The notes under the pieces are model-generated. The model was not told the origin of the DNA, did no database searches, and saw nothing but the letters and a program-made list of their open reading frames with translations. Shown here piece by piece: positions 6,905-13,306 of a stretch of 13,306 nucleotides of DNA. Source of the DNA: Clostridiales bacterium (GTDB taxonomy: Bacteria > Bacillota > Clostridia > Oscillospirales > Oscillospiraceae). The first letter of the stretch is position 1. Every line of letters begins with the position of its first letter. The stretch lies in contig JAJQHP010000125.1 of assembly GCA_021199695.1 (NCBI GenBank), positions 1-13,306 of the forward strand, given 5' to 3'. A program made the translations under genes and the position numbers.

Positions 6905-8125
6905 ATGAAACAGCAGCGCCCCTATCCCGCCCTCCAAATCACGGCGAAGGCGGAACGATCGGTGAAAAACGGCCACCCCTGGGTCTACGGGGAGGAGACG
7001 AAGCCCCTCCGGGGGATGCCGGAGGACGGCGGTCTGGTGGATATCTTCGCCGGGAACGCCTGGATGGGCACAGGCTTTTACAACAGCCGGTCCAAGATCG
7101 CCGTCCGCCTGCTCAGCCGGAACGCCAACGACACCTTTGACCCGGCCTTCTGGGCGCGACGGGTGGGGTACGCGGTGGACTACCGCCGGACGGTGATGCC
7201 CGGGGACGACTTCCTCTGCTGCCGTCTGGTCCACGGGGAGGCGGACCAGCTCCCCGGCCTGACGGTGGACCGGTACGGCGACCTGCTGTCGGTGCAAATC
7301 CTCTCTCTGGGGATGGAGCGGGTGCGGGACACGGTGCTCCGGGCCCTGGTGGAACGGCTGGCGGAGCTGGGCCAGCCGTTGCGGGGGGTGTACCTCCGCA
7401 ACGACGTGACCCTCCGGGAGCGGGAGGGGATGGAGCAGGAAAAGGGCTGGTGGTCCGGCCTGTCCCACCCGGACTCCCCCCTCACCGAGATCACGGAAAA
7501 CGGCGTCCGCTATCTGGTGGACGTGGAAAACGGGCAAAAGACCGGCTTCTTTTTAGACCAGAAATACAACCGTCAGGCGGTGGCCCGGCTGGCGGCGGGG
7601 AAGCGGGTGCTGGACTGCTTCACCCACACCGGCTCCTTCGGCCTCAACGCCGCCCGGGGTGGGGCGGAGCGGGTGCTCAGCGTGGACATCTCCGACACCG
7701 CCATCCAGATGGCCCGGGAGAATGCCCGGTGCAACGGCCTGGACAACATCGAATTCCGGACCGCCGACGTGTTCCGGCTGCTCACCGACCTGTGCGCCGC
7801 CAAATGCCGGGACTTCGATTTTGTCATTCTGGACCCGCCCGCCTTCACCAAGTCCCGGGACACCATCGACCGGGCGGCGGCGGGATACAAGGAGATCAAC
7901 CTCCGGGCCATGAAGCTGCTCCCCCGGGGCGGCTATCTGGCCACCTGCTCCTGCTCCCATTTTATGAGTGAGGGGGACTTCCGGCATATGCTCCGGGAGG
8001 CTGCCCGGGACGCGGGGGTGGCCCTCCGGCAGATCGAGGCCCGGCAGCAGGGGCCGGACCACCCCATCCTGTGGAATGTGCCGGAGACGGCGTATCTGAA
8101 ATTTTACCTGTTCCAGGTGGTGTGA
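6905..8125 (+). CDS. rlmI: PUA-domain SAM-dependent rRNA methyltransferase (RlmI/YccW type)
   Basis: Expected to transfer a methyl group from S-adenosylmethionine to cytosine C5 in 23S rRNA (E. coli RlmI modifies C1962); the exact target in this organism is inferred. The protein has 406 residues, close to RlmI. An N-terminal PUA domain spans about 8-75 (with KNGHPWVYGEE at 21-31), a linking EEHEE-like domain follows, and the Rossmann methyltransferase domain runs from about 205 to the end. Motif I is VLDCFTHTGSFGLNAA (235-250), the acidic residue binding SAM ribose is in SVDIS (259-263), the DPPAFTK motif is at 310-316, and TCSCSH (347-352) supplies the expected nucleophilic cysteine. The ATG at 6905 has AAGGAG nine bases upstream; the frame runs further up, but that part covers the promoter and the previous terminator. 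It is a monocistronic unit. G/C bias at third positions is very strong. Confidence 0.93.
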   Translation: MKQQRPYPALQITAKAERSVKNGHPWVYGEETKPLRGMPEDGGLVDIFAGNAWMGTGFYNSRSKIAVRLLSRNANDTFDPAFWARRVGYAVDYRRTVMPGDDFLCCRLVHGEADQLPGLTVDRYGDLLSVQILSLGMERVRDTVLRALVERLAELGQPLRGVYLRNDVTLREREGMEQEKGWWSGLSHPDSPLTEITENGVRYLVDVENGQKTGFFLDQKYNRQAVARLAAGKRVLDCFTHTGSFGLNAARGGAERVLSVDISDTAIQMARENARCNGLDNIEFRTADVFRLLTDLCAAKCRDFDFVILDPPAFTKSRDTIDRAAAGYKEINLRAMKLLPRGGYLATCSCSHFMSEGDFRHMLREAARDAGVALRQIEARQQGPDHPILWNVPETAYLKFYLFQVV

Positions 8126-8147
8126 CACGGGACAGATATCTGACGCT

Positions 8148-8180
8148 GCAGCGGCCCCGCCCGGACGGCGGGGCCGCTGC
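8148..8180 (+). terminator. Intrinsic terminator of the methyltransferase gene
   Basis: The 14-bp perfect stem GCAGCGGCCCCGCC (8148-8161) pairs with 8167-8180 around a five-base loop, 22 bases after the stop codon. It is followed by TCCTTGTT, a weak T-rich tail. This is the most terminator-like hairpin in the window. Confidence 0.8.
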
Positions 8181-8230
8181 TCCTTGTTGACAAAGGACAA
8201 AAAACTTTTCCCGGAATTCGCCATTTTTAG

Positions 8231-8259
8231 TTGAAATCGAATGTCCTGTGTAGTAGAAT
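8231..8259 (+). promoter_or_regulatory. Sigma-A-like promoter of the large secreted protein gene
   Basis: -35 TTGAAA (8231-8236), 17 bases, -10 TAGAAT (8254-8259), each one base from consensus, within the only A/T-rich stretch of the intergenic region. Predicted transcription start is near 8266. That leaves a leader of about 247 bases before the ATG at 8513, unusually long compared with the other genes here (about 30-60). Confidence 0.7.
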
Positions 8260-8273
8260 AACATTTGATAATG

Positions 8274-8305
8274 CGGTTTTCTTTCCGTAAGGGGGAGATA
8301 AACCG
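8274..8305 (+). other. 5'-proximal stem-loop in the leader
   Basis: CGGTTT (8274-8279) pairs with AAACCG (8300-8305); above a single bulged T (8299), 8280-8286 pairs with 8292-8298 (two G-U pairs) leaving a five-base loop GTAAG. It would start about eight bases after the predicted transcription start, a typical place for an mRNA-stabilising hairpin. Confidence 0.45.
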
Positions 8306-8415
8306 GCTTATTGGGCAGTGTCAACGGATGCTCCATCTTCCGTGAAGGAGGTCAGAGCGGGGGAGAGGCCCCAGGGGCGAATTTGACCTAAATTTTGCCT
8401 CCCGCTTACCAAAAC

Positions 8416-8449
8416 GTGGTGGCGTATCCCCTGGGAATGTGGTAGCGTA
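8416..8449 (+). repeat. 11-base direct repeat with 23-base period in the leader
   Basis: GTGGTGGCGTA at 8416-8426 and GTGGTAGCGTA at 8439-8449 agree at 10 of 11 positions. Start-to-start distance is 23 bases, about two helical turns. Between them lies CCCCTGGG (8428-8435), which can pair with 8370-8377. The pair could be a DNA operator for a dimeric regulator or a repeated RNA-binding site; neither is demonstrated. Confidence 0.6.
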
Positions 8450-8460
8450 AACCCATACTG

Positions 8461-8492
8461 TGCGGGTCTCTGAAAAAGGGAGAAGGCCCGCA
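8461..8492 (+). other. Stem-loop just before the Shine-Dalgarno sequence
   Basis: TGCGGGTCT (8461-8469) pairs with AGGCCCGCA (8484-8492) through nine pairs including one G-U; the loop is 14 bases, A/G rich. It ends four bases before AGGAGG (8497-8502), so it could influence translation initiation of the secreted protein. Confidence 0.5.
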
Positions 8493-8512
8493 GTTCAGGA
8501 GGAACAAAGCTT

Positions 8513-11500
8513 ATGACAACTGGAAAACGCCGGTTCTCCCGGCTCCTGTCCCTCATCCTGGCGCTGGCCATGTGCCTGTCCGTCCTGCCGGTGACGGCTG
8601 CGGCGGAGGATGATGAGACGACGACCACCACCTATACCCAGGTGACTAGCGCAAGCGACATCACTGACGGCGACTATGTACTGGTCGCTGAGAGTGACGG
8701 CGTATATTATGCCCTGGGAACTTCCATCGGCAGCAAAATCACACCTGTCACCGTCTCTGTGTCCAACGGTACAGTGACGGCCGATACAGATGATTTGCCT
8801 GTCTGGACGTTGGCAAAAACAGATGATGGCGTGACCCTGTCTAACGGTAGCAGTTATCTGGCTTACAGCAGTAGCACCAATTTTAAAAGCAGTTCTGACG
8901 CGGACGCATGGACTGTAAATGTTGGGACTGCTAGTGGGACCTTCTACTTTACCAATGCGACAACCACTGGCAGAGGCATTGCTTTCGGCGTGTCCCAGGT
9001 AAAGTTCGGTGCATATTCAACTAGCAATTACAACAGTACTGACTATGTCTTTGACCTGCTGGTATTCAAGGCTGACACCGACTCCTCCGGTGGCGGCACT
9101 ACCACCGAAACTGTGGAGACCCCCAGCCTGAGCTACTCTCAGGAGGAGAAAACGGTAACCTTCAAGTGCGCTACCTCCGGCGTCACCTTCTATTATAGCT
9201 ACTCTGAGAACGGCGATTACACCGCACTGGCGGGCGATAGCCTGGATGTCTCGGACTACATCGGAGAGACCCTGTACGCCTATGCGGAGCTGAACGGCAC
9301 CAAGAGCGACATCAACTCCGTGGAGCTGACCGCCGCCAGCACCGAACCCGCCGTCAGCGGCTATGACCTGATCACCGGCGATATCACCAGCGGCGACCAG
9401 GTGATGATTTACTATCCCGCTGGCGGCACCGCCGTCACCGGCACCGCCAGCGGCTCCAAGCTGACCGGCGGCGAGGTCACTGTGACCGACGGGGTCATGG
9501 AGACCAACAACGTGGGCGAGGTGTTCACCGTCTATGTGGACGACAACGGCTATCTCAGCTTCGTCACCGACGAGGGCGCGTACCTGACCAGCGGCGCCAC
9601 CGGCAACAGCCTGACCCTGGAAAGCTCCTCCGGCGACTACAGCCTGTGGACCCTGGAGAGCGCCGGGGAGAGCGGCAGCTATTACATCAAGAGCGTCAAC
9701 GCCTCCTATAGCGGCAGCGCCCAGTACATCGAATATTACAACGGCTTTACCACCTATGGATTCAGCAGCAGCAAAGCCTCTATCTACACCTTCCAGTTCT
9801 ACTATGTGGGCCACACCGACGCGGAGCAGCCCTCCACCGGCGGCGACACGGAGGAGACCACCGGCCTGTCCGACGGCACCTACGTCATCTGGGCGCCCGG
9901 CTACAACATGGCCCTGACCAGCACCGCCTACGCCACCTATTACCTGGCAGGCGAGGAAGTGTCTCTGACCGACAGCACCCTGTCCGGCTACACCTCCGCG
10001 GCGGTGTGGACGGTCACGGTCACCACCGATGAGGACGGCACCCAGTCCGTCACCCTGGCCCAGGACGGCTCTTACCTGGGTGTGGTGATCAGCGGCTCCT
10101 ACTACAACCTGACCTTTGGGGCCACCGAGAACACCGACTGGACGCTGGAAGACGCCAGCTCCGTCAGCGAGGGCTGCTACTACCTGAAAAATACCGGCAC
10201 CGGTCGCTATCTGGAGTGGTATTCCTCTAAATCTGACTGGAGCCTCTATTCCTCCGTCAGCTCCGGCAGCGAGGGGATGTTCGCCCTCCGGTTCACCCCT
10301 GTGACGGACACCGGCGATGAGGAGGAATCCTCCGGCCTGACCACCGGCACCTATGTTATCTGGAACCCGGCCTATGGCTATGCTCTCTCCAGCACCACCG
10401 TCAGCAGCTCCAGCAGCTACTATGCAGGCGTGGCGGTCACGGAGAGCGAGAGCGGCAAGATGTCCGGCTACGGCGACACCGAGCTGTGGGTCGTCACCGT
10501 CAGCGAGGACGGCACTCTGACCCTGGAGCAGGACGGCTCCTACATGGGCATGAACGCCAGCAATTACCTGACCTTCGGCACGGCGGACGCTCTGGATCAC
10601 TACACCTGGACGGTGGAGGACGCCGGGGACGGGCTTTACTACCTGAAGGACGCCACCTCCGGCAAATATGTGGAGTGGTACAGCTCCTACAGCGACTGGA
10701 GCACCTACTACAGCATCAGCTCCGGCAACGAAGACCTGTTCGCCCTGAAATTCTCCCCGGTCAGCGAGGACGACTATACGGTGGACACTTCCATTGTGGA
10801 GGCCATCGCCGCCTGGGCTGGCTCCTGGGGCGATGACCAGACGCTGGAAGACAGCTATGCTATTTCCGGCGACAAATATACCACCGACGATATGCTGGAC
10901 ACCAACGCCACCTTTACCGCTGTGGTCAGCGGGGGCAATGTCCTGACCTATACCGAGGGCAGCACCGGCGGCACCACCCTCTATTACATGGGCGGCACCG
11001 GCCTGGGCAGCGGCACCGACGATTACCTCCAGTTCGCCGTCTCCACCGCGGGCTGGGGCGGCATGGAGCTGAGCTTCCGTATGCGGGCCAGCAACACCGG
11101 CTCCGGCGAGTGGCAGCTGCAATACTCTACCGATGGCGAGACCTTCACTGACTTCACCACCGGCAGCTACTCCTGCAGCTATACCTCTTACGGCAGCGAC
11201 GGCAGCAGCTCTGCGGTGAGCCTGTCCGGCTCCATCACCGACGGCGTGGCCAAGACCTCTATCAAGTCTGCCACCTACATCACCTTCACCTTTGATGTGC
11301 CCGAGGGCGCGGAGAACGCCGAGAAGCTGTACATCCGGCTGGTGCCCAGCACGGAAGTCCGTGCCAACGGCACCGCCAGCACCCCCAGCAACCAGGGTAC
11401 CATTCGCATCGACTCCGTGGTTCTCTCCGGCAGCCCCATCGTGGCGGACAGCATCACCGGCTATGTTTCCGTCACCCCGGACAACTCCGAGGACCAGGCG

Positions 11501-13306
11501 GTTGGCACTGAGCTGACCCTGACCTCTTCCACTGAGGGCGCTACCATCTACTATCGCTTTGTGGACACCGCCACCGGCGAGGGCACGTGGCAGACCTATG
11601 ACGAGAGCAGCAAGCCCACCCTGGCGTCTCTCCCCGCAACCCTGGAGGTCTACGCTACCAGCGAGGGCCGGGCGGACAGCGTCACCCGCATCCTGACCTA
11701 CGCGGCGGGGACTGTCTCCGCTGTGAAGTTCACCCCCAACGGCGGCGGCGTGTACATTGAGGGCGAGTCCGTGGAGGTCACCCTGACCACCGCCACCGAG
11801 GGCGCCACCATCTACTATGCTATTTCCTATGATACGGACGAGGACGGGAACTACGTCTTTGAAACCGACAGCGAGGGCAATACCGTTTACACCGAGTATG
11901 TCGTAAACGAGGACGGCAGCTCCCCCATCTCCCTGGCCAAGGGCTTCGGCGGGGCCAGCATCATGGCTTACGCGGAGCTGGAGGGCTACACCACCAGCGC
12001 CGTCACCACCCGTACCTTCACCGAGCGGAGCCAGGAGGCCTATAACATCTACTTCGGTCAGCTCCACTCCCATACCAATTACTCTGACGGCGCGGGCAGC
12101 ATCACCGACGCCTATGAGCACGCCACTGAGGTCCACGAGACCACCGACACCCTGGACTTCCTGGCGGTCACCGACCACTCCAACTCCTTCGACAACGCCT
12201 CCAGCTCCTCTGTCACCATCACGGACGGCTCTGCCAGTACGGAGTGGACCGAGGGCCAGGCCTACGCCGACCAGTACACCACCGACGAGTTTGTGGCCCT
12301 GTTCGGCTACGAGATGACCTGGTCCAACGGTCTGGGCCACATCAACACCTTCAACACCGGCGGTTTCCAGAGCCGGACCCAGAGCGCTTACACCACCTAT
12401 TCCACCGCTCTCCAGAACTACTATGACACCCTGAAGACGGTGACCGACTCCATCAGCCAGTTCAACCACCCGGGCACCACCTTCGGCGATTTCCAGGACT
12501 TCTCCTATTTCGACGAGGAAATCGACGACCTGATCACCCTGATCGAGGTGGGCAACGGCGAGGGGACCATCGGCTCCTCCAGCTACTTCCCCTCCTATGA
12601 GTACTACACCCGCGCCCTGGACAAGGGCTGGCACGTGGCTCCCACCAACAACCAGGACAACCACAAGGGCCTGTGGGGCGACGCCAACACCGCCCGCACT
12701 GTGGTCCTGGCGGACAGCCTGACCGAGAGCGACATCTATGACGCCATGCGGAACTACCGGGTGTACGCCACCGAGGACAACGACCTGTCCATCTACTACA
12801 CTCTGGACGGTAACATCATGGGCACCATCCTCTCCGAGAGCGACGTGGACGACACCGTGACCCTGTCCGTCAAGATCAGCGATCCCACCGACAGCTCCAT
12901 CGGCACCGTCTCCGTCATCGTCAACGGCGGCTATGTCCTGGCCTCCCAGACCGTCAGCGGCAGCGAGGACACCGTGACCTTCACCGTCAGCTCTGACTAC
13001 TCCTACTACTACATCAAGGTAGTGGAGGCCGACGGCGACATCGCCGTCACCGCTCCCGTCTGGGTGGGCGAGGTCGAGGCTCTGGGTATCTCCACCTTCG
13101 AGTCTGACGACGCCCTGGCCGTGCAGGACGAGGCTCTGAACATGACCCTGAGCCTGTACAACAACGAGAGCAGCGACTTTGACATCGAGAGCATCACCTT
13201 CACCGTCACCGACCTGGACGGCAATGTGACCGACATCACCGACCAGATTGTGAACACCACTGACGTTCCCACCGCAGTGGCAAGCATGGACACCGCGGAT
13301 TACAGC
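8513..13306 (+). CDS. Very large secreted multidomain protein with PHP/CehA-type metallohydrolase domain, 3'-truncated
   Basis: At least 1598 residues; no stop is reached. The ATG at 8513 has AGGAGG ten bases upstream. Domains seen: signal peptide (KRR then a hydrophobic stretch, cleavage near 29-31); repeated beta-rich units at about 41-188, 284-434, 452-597 and 609-750; an Ig-like chitobiase-C-terminal-type module at 201-275; a jelly-roll-like beta region at about 755-975; two more chitobiase-C-terminal-type modules (985-1066 with STEGATIYY, and about 1070-1174 with ATEGATIYY); a PHP metallohydrolase domain at about 1177-1440; Ig-like sequence to the window end. Putative PHP metal ligands are H1185, H1187, D1192 (HSHTNYSDG), D1221-H1222, E1267, H1276, H1319 (FNHPG), E1345 and D1382/H1384 (QDNHKG), followed by the RVYAT segment usual in CehA/McbA proteins, so the enzyme looks intact and probably cleaves a phosphate or related ester outside the cell. 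Surface anchoring (for example SLH repeats) would be beyond the window. The substrate and the role of the repeats are unknown. Confidence 0.88.
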   Translation, partial: MTTGKRRFSRLLSLILALAMCLSVLPVTAAAEDDETTTTTYTQVTSASDITDGDYVLVAESDGVYYALGTSIGSKITPVTVSVSNGTVTADTDDLPVWTLAKTDDGVTLSNGSSYLAYSSSTNFKSSSDADAWTVNVGTASGTFYFTNATTTGRGIAFGVSQVKFGAYSTSNYNSTDYVFDLLVFKADTDSSGGGTTTETVETPSLSYSQEEKTVTFKCATSGVTFYYSYSENGDYTALAGDSLDVSDYIGETLYAYAELNGTKSDINSVELTAASTEPAVSGYDLITGDITSGDQVMIYYPAGGTAVTGTASGSKLTGGEVTVTDGVMETNNVGEVFTVYVDDNGYLSFVTDEGAYLTSGATGNSLTLESSSGDYSLWTLESAGESGSYYIKSVNASYSGSAQYIEYYNGFTTYGFSSSKASIYTFQFYYVGHTDAEQPSTGGDTEETTGLSDGTYVIWAPGYNMALTSTAYATYYLAGEEVSLTDSTLSGYTSAAVWTVTVTTDEDGTQSVTLAQDGSYLGVVISGSYYNLTFGATENTDWTLEDASSVSEGCYYLKNTGTGRYLEWYSSKSDWSLYSSVSSGSEGMFALRFTPVTDTGDEEESSGLTTGTYVIWNPAYGYALSSTTVSSSSSYYAGVAVTESESGKMSGYGDTELWVVTVSEDGTLTLEQDGSYMGMNASNYLTFGTADALDHYTWTVEDAGDGLYYLKDATSGKYVEWYSSYSDWSTYYSISSGNEDLFALKFSPVSEDDYTVDTSIVEAIAAWAGSWGDDQTLEDSYAISGDKYTTDDMLDTNATFTAVVSGGNVLTYTEGSTGGTTLYYMGGTGLGSGTDDYLQFAVSTAGWGGMELSFRMRASNTGSGEWQLQYSTDGETFTDFTTGSYSCSYTSYGSDGSSSAVSLSGSITDGVAKTSIKSATYITFTFDVPEGAENAEKLYIRLVPSTEVRANGTASTPSNQGTIRIDSVVLSGSPIVADSITGYVSVTPDNSEDQAVGTELTLTSSTEGATIYYRFVDTATGEGTWQTYDESSKPTLASLPATLEVYATSEGRADSVTRILTYAAGTVSAVKFTPNGGGVYIEGESVEVTLTTATEGATIYYAISYDTDEDGNYVFETDSEGNTVYTEYVVNEDGSSPISLAKGFGGASIMAYAELEGYTTSAVTTRTFTERSQEAYNIYFGQLHSHTNYSDGAGSITDAYEHATEVHETTDTLDFLAVTDHSNSFDNASSSSVTITDGSASTEWTEGQAYADQYTTDEFVALFGYEMTWSNGLGHINTFNTGGFQSRTQSAYTTYSTALQNYYDTLKTVTDSISQFNHPGTTFGDFQDFSYFDEEIDDLITLIEVGNGEGTIGSSSYFPSYEYYTRALDKGWHVAPTNNQDNHKGLWGDANTARTVVLADSLTESDIYDAMRNYRVYATEDNDLSIYYTLDGNIMGTILSESDVDDTVTLSVKISDPTDSSIGTVSVIVNGGYVLASQTVSGSEDTVTFTVSSDYSYYYIKVVEADGDIAVTAPVWVGEVEALGISTFESDDALAVQDEALNMTLSLYNNESSDFDIESITFTVTDLDGNVTDITDQIVNTTDVPTAVASMDTADYS
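9866..10762 (+). repeat. Two closely related tandem domain units in the secreted protein
   Basis: Unit one is 9866-10303 (residues 452-597) and unit two 10337-10762 (609-750). Shared landmarks in the same order: GTYVIW, then ASTS/LSST-type and YYAG/YYLAG segments, QDGSY(L/M)G, (N/Y)LTFG, YYLK, (R/K)Y(L/V)EWYSS, SDWS, and FAL(R/K)F(T/S)PV. Less similar versions occur at residues 41-188 and 284-434. This indicates domain duplication; the last two units are the most recent pair. The fold could be beta-trefoil- or carbohydrate-binding-like, which is only a guess. Confidence 0.75.

Larger units (their letters stand above)
8266..8512 (+). promoter_or_regulatory. Long structured 5' leader of the secreted protein gene
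   Basis: About 247 bases without a gene. By eye it holds a stem-loop at 8274-8305, another at 8374-8401 (GGGGC/GCCTC-type lower stem and AATTT/AAATT upper stem, loop GACCT), an 11-base direct repeat (8416-8449), a stem-loop at 8461-8492 and the Shine-Dalgarno AGGAGG (8497-8502). CCCAGGGG (8370-8377) can also pair with CCCCTGGG (8428-8435), which would break the 8374-8401 stem, so two alternative folds exist. I do not recognise a known riboswitch class and see no convincing leader peptide. A regulatory RNA role is inference. Confidence 0.45.

Noticed and set aside
8187..8215. Perfect -35 hexamer TTGACA at 8187-8192
   Set aside because: At 17 bases distance the sequence is CCCGGA-like, not a -10 box; the TTGAAA/TAGAAT pair at 8231-8259 is better.
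9017..12664. A 1215-codon open frame on the minus strand
   Set aside because: It lies wholly opposite the secreted protein gene, is Gly/Val/Ala-rich low-complexity sequence with no recognisable domain, and arises from the strong G/C third-position bias of the plus-strand codons. The plus-strand frame has a signal peptide, a ribosome site and conserved motifs.

Overview
The window is a GC-rich chromosomal segment. Gene content, codon use (strong G/C at third positions), strong Shine-Dalgarno sites and sigma-A-like promoters point to a Gram-positive gut Clostridia member, probably Oscillospiraceae (Flavonifractor / Lawsonibacter / Pseudoflavonifractor type). That placement is inferred from protein style, not from a marker gene. 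I see no phage, IS element, CRISPR array, tRNA or rRNA.

Layout: (1) 1-3028, plus strand: the end of an export operon, with a 5'-truncated HlyD/MacA-type membrane-fusion adaptor followed by a MacB/FtsX-type ABC permease. The partner ATPase is not in the window. (2) 3069-3108: a 15-bp perfect inverted repeat between convergent genes, probably a shared terminator. (3) 3140-4986, minus strand: an RluA-family pseudouridine synthase and, downstream of it, a rhomboid-fold membrane protein that lacks the protease active site and carries a C-terminal Cys/His metal-binding tail. (4) 5023-5134: divergent promoters. (5) 5203-6726, plus strand: a multi-spanning membrane protein with two zinc ribbons and a Gly-rich linker between its membrane halves. 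(6) 6905-8125, plus strand: a PUA-containing RlmI-type rRNA methyltransferase with its own promoter and terminator. (7) 8126-8512: an intergenic region with a terminator, a good promoter and a long, structured 5' leader. (8) 8513 to the window end, plus strand: a very large secreted protein (at least 1598 residues, no stop reached). It has a signal peptide, four units of a repeated beta-rich domain, chitobiase-C-terminal-like Ig modules, a jelly-roll-like region and a PHP/CehA-type metallohydrolase domain with all expected metal ligands.

How the genes work together: the adaptor and permease are one transport unit. The pseudouridine synthase and the methyltransferase are both RNA-modification housekeeping genes but are separately transcribed. 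The large surface or secreted protein is the most distinctive gene. It is headed by a leader of about 247 nt with stem-loops, mutually exclusive pairings and an 11-bp direct repeat, which suggests regulated expression. Most of the window is ordinary; the points most worth a second look are this secreted gene and its leader, the rhomboid pseudoprotease with the metal-binding tail, and the large acidic insertion in the adaptor's coiled-coil hairpin.
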